From assembly GCF_963678635.1 (NCBI RefSeq), contig NC_087065.1:56880754-56944753 (forward strand): a stretch of 64,000 bases of DNA. Reading direction: 5' to 3'. A program made the translations under genes and the position numbers. This document shows positions 1 through 11,645 of this stretch, one piece after another. The notes under the pieces are model-generated. The model was not told the origin of the DNA. It did no database searches and was given only the letters and a program-made list of their open reading frames with translations. This stretch comes from Symsagittifera roscoffensis (lineage: Eukaryota > Xenacoelomorpha > Acoela > Convolutidae). Each line of letters opens with the position of its first letter. Positions within the stretch are counted from its first letter, which is position 1.

Positions 1-430
1 GGTGGCGGGTTTTCAAAAAAAATCGAGGTGCACGCTTTCCTCTCAAATTTAGTATATATTCGCGCCATTAGAAAAAAAAGGCGATATGTTACAATAGGTG
101 GTAGGTTCAATTTGAATAGCTGGATCGCTTTTTGTTATAGTTCGCAGATTACTTATAATTTGTTTCCAAAGCCCATTTTTTTGGCAAAAGAAATAAGCTT
201 TGAATTTTTGAATAGAATTTCATCTGGCAGAGTAATGTATTTACAAAAACTATCTTAGTAGTCGTACAATTGATTGAAAGGGAAATGACTATATTATAAA
301 TTATAGATCTCAAATTTAATACATGCACTGTACTCCAAATTACCACCTATTGTAACATATCACCGAAAAAAAATTCGGGTCCATCAACCAAAAATGGAGA
401 TCTTAAAATAGTAAAAAGGGGGACCCTTGG
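1..430 (+). repeat. Old hAT-like MITE copy, interrupted
   Basis: Shares with the intact MITE at 19720-20165 the block around 'ttagtatatatt', the 'aaaatgga' block and the 'gggaccctt' block, in the same order. It is split at 84-360 by a second small transposon (87-357). The left end lies outside the window and the right end is degenerate. It has no coding content. Confidence 0.55.
87..357. mobile_element. Mariner-like MITE, 271 bp
   Basis: A perfect 20-bp inverted repeat lies at 84-103 and 341-360 (TGTTACAATAGGTGGTA as inner part). It is flanked by TA on both sides (85-86 and 358-359), the target-site duplication of Tc1/mariner elements. The interior has no transposase, so this would be a non-autonomous copy. 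It sits inside an older MITE copy, which fixes the order of insertion. Confidence 0.75.
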
Positions 431-844
431 ATTGGTGTTTTGTGATAGTAAAATATGAATAAAACAATAGAAATTAAGTATATTTGATAGTCAAAGTCAA
501 GTAGAAAAATCATTGGAAAAACAAAATTATTTTTTTTTAAAAATTTAAAACAATTTCTGTTTTTTTGGCAGATTTTTTTTTGTTGAATTTTTGAAGTTTT
601 TGATTCCCAAAATGGCGCAAAAATTTCAAAAACTAACTTTACTCGAGTAAAACTAATTTTTCACGGCTTCGATAGGCTATATTAAGCCTGCAGACGTTAT
701 TTTGACAAACCTTATTATCTCGAAATTAGACCAAAAATGAAAAAAAATTCAAACCGGTTTTTCTGTACACTGAGAAGCTTTTTAATAAAATTTTAGTGAC
801 GTTCGAATCGCGATTGAATGAGCTTTAATATGATTTATAACTCG

Positions 845-2385
845 ACTCATTCCGCTGATTTTTTGTGGTACCTGGTTTTGTGGAAAAAAAAATGAAAAAA
901 AAAACTAAAACACCCGAATACAAAGTTCCTCCATCTTGAGTTGACTTGTTTCTAGCTCAAAGCGCAATCGATGGCACCAATGTTTCTGAAGACGTTTGTT
1001 TAAACCTTAGATTAAACTACAACTGTTTGACCTAAGTTAGATGATCTCGTAAGACTTTCCCTATCTTTGGCGTTTCTGTAAACAAAAGATTTGTGGAAAA
1101 ACCCAAGAAAATTGGATGCCTTTGAAGCATATAGTTCACGAGCCACAGAAAATGAACTGTATGAAAATGAACTTGGAACTTGCAAAATGAACTTGGAATT
1201 TACACATTGGGTTATTTGGACTTTTGGAATCGGTTTACTTGACCAAGCTTACTTAAAAGACCAACATACAGTTTCAGGGATGTCCACGGATGTTCATAAT
1301 GTGCATTAAATGAACTGAAAATGTAAATGGACCAAGTTGACAAACCTCCCTACCGTTAGAAGACAAAGTAAAGTTTCTCCCATTACAATTTAATAAAAGA
1401 ATTAATTTTGCAGTAATAAAAAATAGACCACAAATTTTCATATAGCTAACAAGGTAAAAAATTCTTATATGCTTAACTGCTCAATTTTTTCTTTATAGGG
1501 GGGATATTCGTTACAAGGTACCATATGGGGGGGGGGGGGGATAGTCAGCGAGATCCAAAAAAAATAAATTTGTCCAACTCAGAGGTTCGAGTCCCCTCAC
1601 CACGCTTCCAGACGACCCTAGAATTTAGCCGAGCCCTAAAAGTTTCCTTAAGGTTGCCCTGGGCACCAATTTAAATTATATTTGAAGGGGCACGCCAAAA
1701 AACGCTTGTTATTGGTCAAAGTTTTCAAAAAATTGACATTTTTTTCCTTATTTCGCCTGCAGCTCAGAAAATTTGGGCTAAATATGGTCTTTATTGGTTG
1801 TTGCGAATGTTGTCAACAAAGGAAAATTGTTTTTGGTAGCCAAATTTTTGTATTTGAAATTCCGCCCCATTGTAGCTAATGAGTTAGCGTTTTTTGAGCT
1901 TAAATCATATTTAACCATTTCATAGTTCTGTCCTAGCTTTGCTGCCGAATTTTTTTTTTTTTTAATTTCAGAAGATAAAATATTTTAGATGTTGGTGGTA
2001 TCAAATTAATAAGCCAAAGTTTGTTGAAAAGTTTGCACACCCGATGTCAAATCACGAATCGCTCAACCTTACGGTTCAGAGAATTTATGATTCAGAGAAC
2101 TGGCTGCCATCAAATGGCCCAGTTCTTTTTGTGTTTTGCAAAATGAACAGTTCCCTTAAGAAATTGAATTTTTGTTTAGTGAAAATCATTCGCCGATATC
2201 AGAGCAAAAATCATTAGCTCGTATGTATAGAACTCAAAAACTGCATTTTTTGTTTCTACCATTTGGAAAATTGGGAGGAACTTTGTATTCGAGTGTGTGG
2301 TTTTAGTAGTTTTTTTCTTTTTTTTGTTTTCCATGCAAAATCAGTTTCCACAAATAATCATCGGAGAGAGTTGTGTGAGTTGAGG
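845..2385. repeat. Inverted-repeat pair, about 90-bp arms
   Basis: The stretch at about 845-938 reappears in reverse complement at about 2275-2385. The core around 'ggaggaactttgtattcg' is nearly identical, followed by an A- or T-rich segment and 'tttgtgg'. The arms are 1.3 kb apart, like terminal inverted repeats of a decayed DNA transposon, but no transposase or target duplication is visible. Confidence 0.4.
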
Positions 2386-2734
2386 AAACAACACAAGAAA
2401 ACAAACAAGAAATTGTCATCCATGGTTTCAACTTGATTTTTTGGAATGCTGATGAGCTTGACTTACTATTTAAGCTGAGAAAAAAACGACATAAATAATC
2501 ATTGTAACAGTTAATTGGTCCGAGTCATAAAGTCACGGGATATAGAAGTAACAACTTATTGATTTCAACAAGCAGTTAAACAGTTTTTTTCACATGTTTG
2601 TCATTCTTTTTTGCAAATATTCAAAATATACGGTTCAAATTTGGACAAAACTTAGATCAGACTATTCGTAAGAACCTAACCAAGCCAAAAATTGAGAAAT
2701 CTTGTTCCGAGGGCAAAATAGAGCCATTTATCCA

Positions 2735-3305
2735 TAACTAGTTTTAGAGATGTTTTTGCTGTGAAAACGTCCTCACAAACAATACAAGGAAATTGAATTA
2801 ATGGACTTAAATTAATTTTTTGGAAAGCTGATAAGCTTAACTTAATCTTTATGCCACAGAAAAACGACAGATAACAGAATTGAAATATTTGCTTGGTCCG
2901 GCGTCAAAAAAGCGGTCATATCTGTTTTAACGACTCATAAATTAATTTTTTTTTGGAGTTTAAAAAACAATTAGGCAGTTTACACACAAAATAACTGCGA
3001 ATGAAAACCCTGCACATGGATTGGACAGAATTTTTTCGAAATATTTGCAGGAACAGCTCTTCTGTTGAATTATTTTGATCATCTTCTGTAAAGTATTCAT
3101 AAACTCTAGCCATTTTTTGTCGTCGAACCAAGAAACTCTTTTAACTCTGGCATCTGTCATTTTTCATGGCATAAAGGGTAAGTCAAATTCATCAGCTTCC
3201 CAAAAAACAACATTTTAAGCCCATTAATTCAAACTTTTTGTGTTGTTCGCGAGGATTTTTCTTAGTCAAAAACCTCTGAAGTTAGTTTTACTGGCTATTT
3301 TAAGC
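2735..3305. repeat. Fold-back inverted repeat
   Basis: About 110 bp at 2735-2850 is repeated inverted at about 3170-3305. The matching core contains 'ttgaattaatgg' then 'ttttttggaaagctgat'. The spacer is about 320 bp. The arms differ at several bases, so this is an old fold-back element or an inverted pair of the direct repeat noted at 2380-2530. Confidence 0.4.
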
Positions 3306-3348
3306 CTTCGAAGCAAAACTTTTAAATTTTTTATCCACATATGTTCTT

Positions 3349-4373
3349 CTAATTATCTTCATCATTTTGACTAGCTTGACAAAAATTTAACCCTATATCC
3401 TCTTTAGTTTTAGAGAAAACGACAAAAAAGCAAAGAAAAAATTCGTTCATTGTCTCGTTTAGATCAAAAAGTTGCACCATATTATTTAATTCAGAAATTC
3501 CCTCCGTATAGAAGCCAAACTCAATGGTGGAGCATAGTGTAAGATAGGGGGATTGGGGAACTTTCAAAGAGAACCAATAGTTACGCTGGATGATATATTT
3601 CTTCAGTGTCCTTTAGCATACCTTGAACAATTAGAAGAGGGAGGAAGAATACGAATAGGTTGAGTTTGTAGTAGTAGTTCCTGGTCTCGTAGTAGAGCAC
3701 CTTCTGTCTGTGGTACTTCTCATTCAAAAGGGCCAGCAGTTTGATCGGGTCAGTTACCACAGAGTCGTCATCAACATCATCCGCCAGGTTAAATCTAAAT
3801 CAAAGAAAACAACGCTCTGAGTTAAATTAGAGTAGCTGGTTTTTGGGCTTAGCATAGGATATTCCCGACAACAAAAATTATTCTTACAAAATTTTCTTTT
3901 TCCGTTTTTTAAAAATAATTTTATTTTCAATTGCTTCTTTTTGACTTGACACTTGAAATTAAGTTCAGAAATTATAGCTGATATACGCTTTATAAACCTA
4001 AATTGAGATTATAAAGCTGTTTTTCTCGACAATATCATTTTAGGATCCAAATAACGACAGAAAACGAACCAATTGCGAAATATGCGTAAACGTAATCGAG
4101 CGAAAAAACGTAGCCCGAACAAAAATCGTATACAATATTACAGCATAAAAAATCAAAATTCGTATCCAACCAAGTCTCTGTTTTTCAGAAACAGAGCGGC
4201 TAGCGAGCTTTTGAGAAGAATTACATCAAAGACTGTCATTCAACTCACAAGAGCCTCACCACAAAATATTCCGCTATTGGGTAGAAACTCATGTATAAGT
4301 GAGGCAAAAGTTCACATCTGTTCACAAAAATGCATTATACTCACGAGCTGGTTTGGATATTATGTGTAGCCAT
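3349..4373 (-). CDS. Predicted 3-exon gene, 137-aa membrane protein
   Basis: Exon 1 is 4373-4345 (ATG, nine codons plus two bases, donor GTGAGT). Exon 2 is 3794-3622 (acceptor after TTTGATTTAG, donor GTATGC). Exon 3 is 3560-3349 (acceptor after TTTGAAAG, stop TAG). Introns are 550 and 61 bp, the phases agree at both junctions, and the total is 414 nt. Exon 2 is the best supported: it encodes an acidic stretch (ADDVDDDSVVTDP), a helix with KYHRQKVLYY, then a hydrophobic segment (LNLFVFFLPLLIVQ) that looks like a membrane anchor. The layout faintly recalls small SLATT/DUF4231-type membrane proteins, but I do not assign a family. If intron 2 is not removed, the protein ends 14 residues after exon 2. 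This is the only plausible host gene in the left half. Confidence 0.45.
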
Positions 4374-5590
4374 TTCACTCCTGTCACCACAGAACTAACT
4401 CGAAAGTATAAATCCAAATGAAGGTTCTAATCAAACCCAAACTAAACGAAATCAATGACAAATAAGGGTGTACTTTGCTCTACTGTTATGTTCACTCGCT
4501 ATGCAGCAAATGGCGATTTAGGAGATTGTCTAGATCTAGATGTTTGCAGTATCAACAGATCTAAGGAAAGATCAAAAGCTGTGCGGTGCAACCCTTAGGC
4601 TCCTTTGGGTCACGATTAGTGTTGGTTCAATGTCTTTTAGTTTATACCCCCCCCCCCCCCCCATCAATCAAATCCTTAAATAAAAATATGTAAAGTATCT
4701 GATAATAAAGGTAGCTGGCTAAAATTGAACGCATATTGAAATTATAGTATTAGTTTTTCCGCAGAAGTCCAAAAATGAATGAGGGCGGGAGGGGGGGGGG
4801 GGGGGGGAAGGTATAAACGAAAGGCCCAAGGCTTAATGTTTCAAATATTGTTGATGTACCACTGTTTTAATTGTTTACTTGCGGTGAACAAACTTGTTAT
4901 TTCAAGTCTAATATACATTTATGTCATGATCTGAAAAGTCAGCTGCAGACGATTCTGTAAATGACTGTACAAAAGCTCTGAAAATATTGAGTACGGAAAC
5001 CGTTTACTTGGTCTTCGTAGACTCTAGATACAAATTTTCGGGACTTCATCGGCGAGATAAAACTCATAAAGCAATGCTTGGTTGATTTGAGCTTCTGTTA
5101 TCAAAGTATGTTTATTACAAAAAGATGTAAAAAGTATTCAAGTTGACTGTGCCTTCAGGCCGGTTCTGATTTTTGCAAAAGTAAACTCATTGAGCATGGC
5201 TCACTATAAATATACTATGCTAAAAGTATAACGACAAGAAAAACTGAAGAAACGATTATGATACAACTGTTGATTTTCAAAGCTGTGAAATTTGTACTCT
5301 TTTTCTTCGCTCTTTGAAATGTTATGCTATTTCCAACAGACTCAAACAACAGTGAATAAGACTGCTACCCAGGCTGAGGTGCTCGACTCATGATTCGACC
5401 AAAACGATCATACGATGTCAAACGAATTTGTTCGACTTTATCGAGTCTTAATCGAACCGTCTTAATTTGCGACGAAAATTTGACTGTTTTTGTGGAATCA
5501 TGTGTCGAAAACCTCAGCCTGAGCAGCAGCAAATTATAACACCCGGGTCGAAGAGCTCGATATATGTTTTGACTTCCTCGGCCGAAAAAA
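4374..5590. other. Non-coding, homopolymer tracts
   Basis: No supported gene. It contains a C-tract near 4648-4662 and a G-tract near 4792-4807 about 150 bp apart. Their flanks resemble the C/G-tract borders of the MITE family further right, so they may be eroded copies. Confidence 0.35.
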
Positions 5591-5880
5591 TTGGCATGTT
5601 TCGACCGTCTTGACCAAATTTTGGAATGTTTCGACTTTCTCGACCAAATTTTGGCTTGCTTAGACTTTCTCGACCAAATTTTGGTCTATTTCGACTTTCT
5701 CGACCAAATTGTGGTATTGTTCGACCCGGTTCAGTTGTGTTTCGACATTCTCGACAAAAGTTTGATATGTTTCAACTTTCGCGACCGAAATTTTAAAAAA
5801 TCGTTTGTTCAACCCCTCATAAATATTTTTTCATTTTCTCGACCAAAAATGAGTATGTTTCGACTGTCTCGACTTTCTCG
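5591..5880. repeat. 30-bp tandem repeat (TTTCGACTTTCTCGACCAAA)
   Basis: Four to five good units of 30 bp run from about 5591 to 5725 and then degrade to about 5880. Because the unit is a multiple of three, one frame stays open and gives a 10-residue repeat (CFDFLDQILA-like). The openness follows from the period and is not taken as evidence for a gene. Related TCGA-rich sequence starts further left, near 5390. Confidence 0.65.
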
Positions 5881-6034
5881 ACGAACGAAAAACTTTCTCA
5901 TTGTATTTTCGGCTGAGGTAGCTCCAAAAAACCGTTTGAAAACTTTTTGGTCTCTCAGTTAAAATTTTCTAGTTTAAATTTTTATTTCTAATTTTGGACC
6001 TGAAAATTTAAACTTTTTGATATTTTGAAAAATG

Positions 6035-6235
6035 CCTAAAAAATACGTTTTTAGGTACATTTTGAAAAATTTTGACCGAAAAGTAGTGTTTATGGCGCGT
6101 TTAGAAAAGTTGTAGGGTCAGTCACCAAAAATGGATAGCTGAAAACAGTATGAAGGGCGACCCTTTGAGTCGGCAGGGTGTCGAATCCCTGAGGAAGGGA
6201 ACGTCCCCCACACTAAATCAGCCTCTGCAAGAGTT
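6035..6235 (+). repeat. Degenerate hAT-like MITE fragment
   Basis: Matches the right half of the MITE at 19720-20165: the 'tttgaccgaaaa' segment, 'aaaaatggata', the 'gaccctttgagtcggcag' block and an end resembling AAATCCGCCCCTG (here 'taaatcagcctctg'). The left part is missing. Confidence 0.5.
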
Positions 6236-6651
6236 TAAATTTCTACTATTTTGGCAAATTCTGTTTTATATTGAGAATGGGTACAAGCAAAACAAAAATC
6301 CGATAAAAAGGTGTAGGATTTATACCTTTTTTTAAGGATTTAAAACATTCGTAAAATTAATTATAGAACGTAATGTCATATATTGTGTAAACATCTGACT
6401 AAAATAAAACGGAATTTTAGCTATAAAAGACCGAACTGAAAAGAATAAATTAGCAAATGGAGCAATGACCTCTTTTAAAACAAATAATTTTACAACTATA
6501 CTCTAAAATAGTGTAAAATACTCTAGTACACAACACGTGCATGAGAGTATATTTTGCTAGGGAAATTACTATATGACATTCAGAGCTGTAGCAATATATT
6601 CATTTTCCCTCCCATTTCTTTCCGTGTACGGTATTGTTGCACACGGAATTG

Positions 6652-6747
6652 TTAAGCAGGTAAACCGCGGAACAGGCTTTTCAACACTTTGGAAAATCTG
6701 TTCGCAAGTGAATTGACAGCAGAGCCTCCGTCGCGGTTGGAACTCAT
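6652..6747 (-). CDS. Possible short ORF or first exon, 31 aa
   Basis: ATG at 6747 opens a 31-codon frame of protein-like composition (MSSNRDGGSAVNSLANRFSK and onward), ending in TAA at 6652-6654. A GT just before the stop could be a donor but is a poor match to consensus. No partner exon was found, so this may be chance. Confidence 0.2.
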   Translation of the reverse strand: MSSNRDGGSAVNSLANRFSKVLKSLFRGLPA

Positions 6748-6749
6748 TT

Positions 6750-8740
6750 TTTCTCAGTGGCTTGTCGAGTGGCGAAGAAGAGCTTTTTCATAAACAGCGT
6801 TTGTCTCAGTTGGTATTTTAAATACGATCGAAACGGTCATTTTTTAGGACGGCAAAATCAAAACATAGATTTCGAAAGAACGAAAACTGTTTGCCACAAA
6901 GTCTAAAAATGTTGATTTTAGATGGCAATTGTCTCAAACTTAGTCGCGATAGACTAAAAGCGAGTTGCTAGAAGTAACGTCGCGTGTGAGTAAACATAAG
7001 TCGAGGCATTTTGGATGCTTTGAGAATTGGATATTTGGAAGTAATTATAACTAGCGTTTGGAGACTTTATATTACAATGAAACAGCTTCAAATTTCAGAA
7101 AAAAAAGAAAAAGGAACAAAAAAATGAAATTTTTGGGAAGCAAATATTTTCCACATTGAAACACGTGATGCTTAATCGTATGCGGAAGTGTTGCTTAATC
7201 GCTACGCAGAATAATTTTCTGAAAAATATAATAAAATTAAGCTCAGCCTTTGGAGGTGCGGTTAAATTGTCCTCAATAGCGCCGATTGCAATCGAATCTT
7301 TTGATACTAAGAGACATAAATGCACTGAAAAAAAAAATAAAGATATTTTAGCGAGAATCATTTTGAAAATTGACAATACACAGCAAACTTGACTTTGTAA
7401 TAAGCGATCGTTCAAGAGAGGCAAAGTACGAGAGTGCTGAAAGGAAAGATGTGTCACGCTTTATGGCCGGTGAATAAAAGTGACCGGCAAATAAGATGAC
7501 AGCCGTTAAGGCGACAACCATTTTTGATGGGACTTGACGAAAAAAGTTTATGATTAAAGAGTTTCTCACAAAAATATAATTTTTTAAATAGGAGATTACG
7601 CAATTTCCCCGTTGGTTCGTGCACTTTTCGGCTCTCATCTGACGCTCCCAGCAAATCGCTGGCACAAAACCCAAGAATCGTTCCGTTCAACCGCTTTGTT
7701 AACTCGTTCGCTAATCTCCACTTGACTCAACCCCAAACTCGCCATTTCTAGCAGAGCAACTCGCTCACGCAGTTAATTCAACCAGTTTCTAAACTCAGCT
7801 AGCCTCGCTTCAAGCAATAGCGTCCTCCACTGACCAGCTACACTTCTCAGCTTGCTCAATCGTTCTCTCTTATGAGAAGCAACTATCTAGTTGCATACCA
7901 ACAATTTTTTTCTAACCGATGATGAAAACCATTCCTTTGCTCCTTAGCATAATTGTTCTGCTTCATGGAAACACTCCGGTTCTCTCCAGTTTCTCATTTT
8001 TTTACATTTAGTTTTAGTTAAATCATGCTATTTCGAATCAATCCTGGCATTTATGAAATCACTCCTCCGCACATGTTCAATAACTCCAACCCTTGCAAAC
8101 ACTGAGAACTGCCAAGTTCAGTTCCTTTTGTCATTTGTGTCACGCTTATCACATACCCGGTATGCGTTAGGTGTCACAGGTCGACCCAAGCAAACAAAGG
8201 TCATACAATTTTAACCAACTAATTTTTGACCTCCATAAACTCTAGCCCTCGCGTTCAATTGAATCACCCAATCCAGTTATGTTTACTCAGTGAGACTCCC
8301 AAGGTCTTTATTTTAACTATCTTTATTTTAACTACCGGGGGTAGGGGAAGCCTCTTTTGATGGGTAACTCATTCACTTCAAGCATTTAAAGTTTTATCTT
8401 TACTCTATTCTAATCCCGACCTTCCTGATATCAGGGGGACATAGTTTGTCTTTTAGGGATCAAATTAAGCCAAAAAGAATCCTCCGGAAACAACCTAAAT
8501 CCCATGCCGCGCTTCCTCTGGCACCACTTTTATTTGGCCTTGTTGATTTTCTTTCAATAGCTGATTTCCAAGGTTAAGTTGAACTGATTGTTTACCATGT
8601 CCATCTTAATTAAATCAACTAATGCAACATTATAGAGGAAGAAGATGTTGTTTTAGGCTCAATAGCTTCAAACGTGTCCTCGATAGATATCTTTCATCTG
8701 CCTTTGTCCCCACTAAATGATAACGTTCCATTCCCAGTGC
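6750..8740. other. Non-coding AT-rich stretch
   Basis: No feature could be supported. The part at 7690-8500 is pyrimidine-rich on the plus strand, without long open frames. Confidence 0.3.
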
Positions 8741-10193
8741 TTAGTTCTTAGGTATAGGTCAATTTCCGGTGTTAATGTTAAGGGTTTCCTGTGCAGTTCG
8801 GAGTCATAACGTGCAAAAGTCAACTAAAAGTCAACCGGGGTCACCGGGATCAAAAAATTTCGGACAGATACAGGGTAGCACGGGGCGTTCTATTCAACAA
8901 TTTTCAACTATATCCGACTAATAACGCCCAAATGATCCCCTTTCCAAGGTCAATGATCACTTTTTTGTGAAGGTTGTTCACACCGGAAGGAGTTGTCGGA
9001 TGCATTTACTCACGATGGGTCGTTTTTCGGTACCTGGGTCTAGTGTCTTTTTCCGCCACAAAATCAATATACACTCAGTCTTTATTTTGCAAAAAATGCC
9101 TATTTCCTGTTTAAGGTATTTTTGAAAGTATTTTTGGAAGTGCTAATGGCCTCCAGTCCAGCTGTTAGAAATGGTCCAAATTATAACAGACGATGTACCT
9201 AACACTACCTACCATGTCTCAAAGTTCCAAATCCATGCTTTCATTAGGAAGTAGGGGTCCAGGGGGTCTGGGGTTCTAAAATTAACTTCCTTATATTAGG
9301 TCTATAACATACCACTTTTTGTCCAAGTGCTATTTTTTGAGTACTGATAAGATTATTTACACTTACGTAAACCATAATCATTTGGGCCAGGGGCCAATTT
9401 TTCCATGCCCAGGTCAAATTATCTCTAGTACTCTCAAATTATCCTCTGAGTTTCATAACACTAATTTCAATATTTCTCAACAAAGGGGTCCGCCGATTTT
9501 GTTACACTCTTATGTTCTGGTGCAAGAGATCAATTCTTCCAGCCTTTGGACTATTTTGTGCTCGACCATTTTTTCTACAAACTTTTCCTATCAGACATCT
9601 TTTACGAAACTTGTACCAAATTTTTGTACCGAAAAATTCAATTTAAAAAAGTTACTGAAAGAAAGTTTCACACAGGTTTTTTGATCAAAATATATATCAC
9701 AACTAAAAACTAAAAAGCTTTATGTGAACAAAACTGTTTGTTGACGTATTTTTTTCAAGTATTTTTATCAGAAACATATTCATTTTGGATGAAGCAAATT
9801 TTTTGAAATTTCTGGAAAAATTAAACAAGTTTATCTTGTTTTCTATAATGTAATCGTGCAAACAGGGTTAAATTTCACCGAATGACTCGTGCACAGTGAG
9901 TTCAATTCATTTTTTTTCTGTGTATTCCCTGTATGTTTTTAGCGCGTATATGGTTTCAGATAATCAAAATAACTAGATCAGTTTCCTTAAATAATCAGAT
10001 ATCTAACGATATCCATAATTTAAAATTTCTCAAGTGCAGTTTGTTTTATTGTGGTGATACATTTCAAGTTTTCATTCGTTCTCAGAATTATCAAAAGTTA
10101 CAGTCTTAGACCATTTTTATCAATTTTTTTTAATGACCCCCCCCCCCCCCCCCTATTGCTCATAATTTTTGGCTCTGAAAAACTATTTTCTTG
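8741..10193 (+). repeat. Array unit U1 (about 1.45 kb)
   Basis: First unit of the array. It begins at 'ttagttcttaggtatagg' and ends just before the same sequence at 10194. Landmarks shared by all units are 'aaccggggtcaccgggatc', 'ccagggggtctggggttc', 'cgtgcacagtgagttc' and a C-tract (10138-10153). U1 carries the same downstream variant as U2 and U5. Short open frames in the units are by-products of the repetition. Confidence 0.8.
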
Positions 10194-11645
10194 TGGTTAG
10201 TTCTTAGGTATAGGTCAATTTCCGGTGTTAATGTTAAGGGTTTCCTGTGCAGTTCGGAGTCATAACGTGCAAAAGTCAACTAAAAGTCAACCGGGGTCAC
10301 CGGGATCAAAAAATTTCGGACAGATACAGGGTAGCACGGGGCGTTCTATTCAACAATTTTCAACTATATCCGACTAATAACGCCCAAATGATCCCCTTTC
10401 CAAGGTCACTGATCACTTTTTTGTGAAGGTTGTTCACACCGGAAGGAGTTGTCGGATGCATTTACTCACGATGGGTCGTTTTTCGGTACCTGGGTCTAGT
10501 GTCTTTTTCCGCCACAAAATCAATATACACTCAGTCTTTATTTTGCAAAAAAATGCCTATTTCCTGTTTAAGGTATTTTTGAAAGTATTTTTGGAAGTGC
10601 TAATGGCCTCCAGTCCAGCTGTTAGAAATGGTCCAAATTATAACAGACGATGTACCTAACACTACCTACCATGTCTCAAAGTTCCAGATCCATGCTTTCA
10701 TTAGGAAGTAGGGGTCCAGGGGGTCTGGGGTTCTAAAATTTAGCTTCCTTATATTAGGTCTATAACATACCACATTTTGTCCAAGTGCTATTTTTTGAGT
10801 ACTGATAAGATTATTTACACTTACGTAAACCATAATCATTTGGGCCAGGGGCCAATTTTTCCATGCCCAGGTCCAATTATCTCTAGTACTCTCAAATTAT
10901 CCTCTGAGTTTCATAACACTAATTTCAATATTTCCCAACAAAGGGGTCCGCCGATTTTGTTACACTCTTATGTTCTGGTGCAAGAGATCAATTCTTCCAG
11001 CCTTTGGACTATTTTGTGCTCGACCATTTTTTCTAAAAACTTTTCCTATCAGACATCTTTTACGAAACTTGTACCAAATTTTTGTACCGAAAAATTCAAT
11101 TTAAAAAAGTTACTGAAAGAAAGTTTCACACAGGTTTTTTGATCAAAATATATATCACAACTAAAAACTAAAAAGCTTTATGTGAACAAAACTGTTTGTT
11201 GACGTATTTTTTTCAAGTATTTTTATCAGAAACATATTCATTTTGGATGAAGCAAATTTTTTGAAATTTCTGGAAAAATTAAACAAGTTTATCTTGTTTT
11301 CTATAATGTAATCGTGCAAACAGGGTTAAATTTCACCGAATGACTCGTGCACAGTGAGTTCAATTCATTTTTTTCCTGTGTATTCCCTGTATGTTTTTAG
11401 CGCGTATATGGTTTCAGATAATCAAAATAACTAGATCAGTTTCCTTAAATAATCAGATATCTAACGATATCCATAATTTAAAGTTTGTCAAGTGCAGTTT
11501 GTTTTATTGTGGTGATACATTTCAAGTTTTCATTCGTTCTCAGAATTATCAAAAGTTACAATCTTAGACCATTTTTATCAATTTTTTTTAATGACCCCCC
11601 CCCCCCATTGCTCATAATTTTTGGCTCTGAAAAACTATTTTCTTG
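10194..11645 (+). repeat. Array unit U2
   Basis: Near-identical to U1 over its whole length (1452 bp) with scattered substitutions and a shorter C-tract (11596-11607). It lies in the first copy of the 4.46-kb duplicated block. Confidence 0.8.

Larger units (their letters stand above)
431..3348. other. AT-rich non-coding DNA with inverted repeats
   Basis: No convincing exon was seen. It holds a G-tract near 1527-1539 and two inverted-repeat systems listed separately (845-2385 and 2735-3305). A diverged direct repeat also lies at about 2380-2530 and 2780-2905 (shared 'ttttttggaa(t/a)gctgat(g/a)agctt' pattern). Short open frames here lack protein-like composition. Confidence 0.5.

Noticed and set aside
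1540-1680. tRNA-like 'gaggttcgagtcccctcaccacg' near 1580
   Set aside because: It resembles a T-arm (GGTTCGAGTCC), but no D-arm, anticodon arm or acceptor pairing could be fitted upstream, so at most a tRNA-derived SINE scrap.
2440-2490. Hammerhead ribozyme candidate (CTGATGAG followed by a stem)
   Set aside because: The required GAAAC-type strand and stems I/III could not be placed; only part of the core matches by chance.
5591-5962. 123-codon frame with a CFDFLDQIL repeat
   Set aside because: The frame is open because the tandem period is 30 bp; composition and context are those of a simple repeat.
7095-7690. Overlapping minus-strand frames of 78-120 codons
   Set aside because: Low-complexity Phe/Leu-rich translations of AT-rich DNA without splice support.
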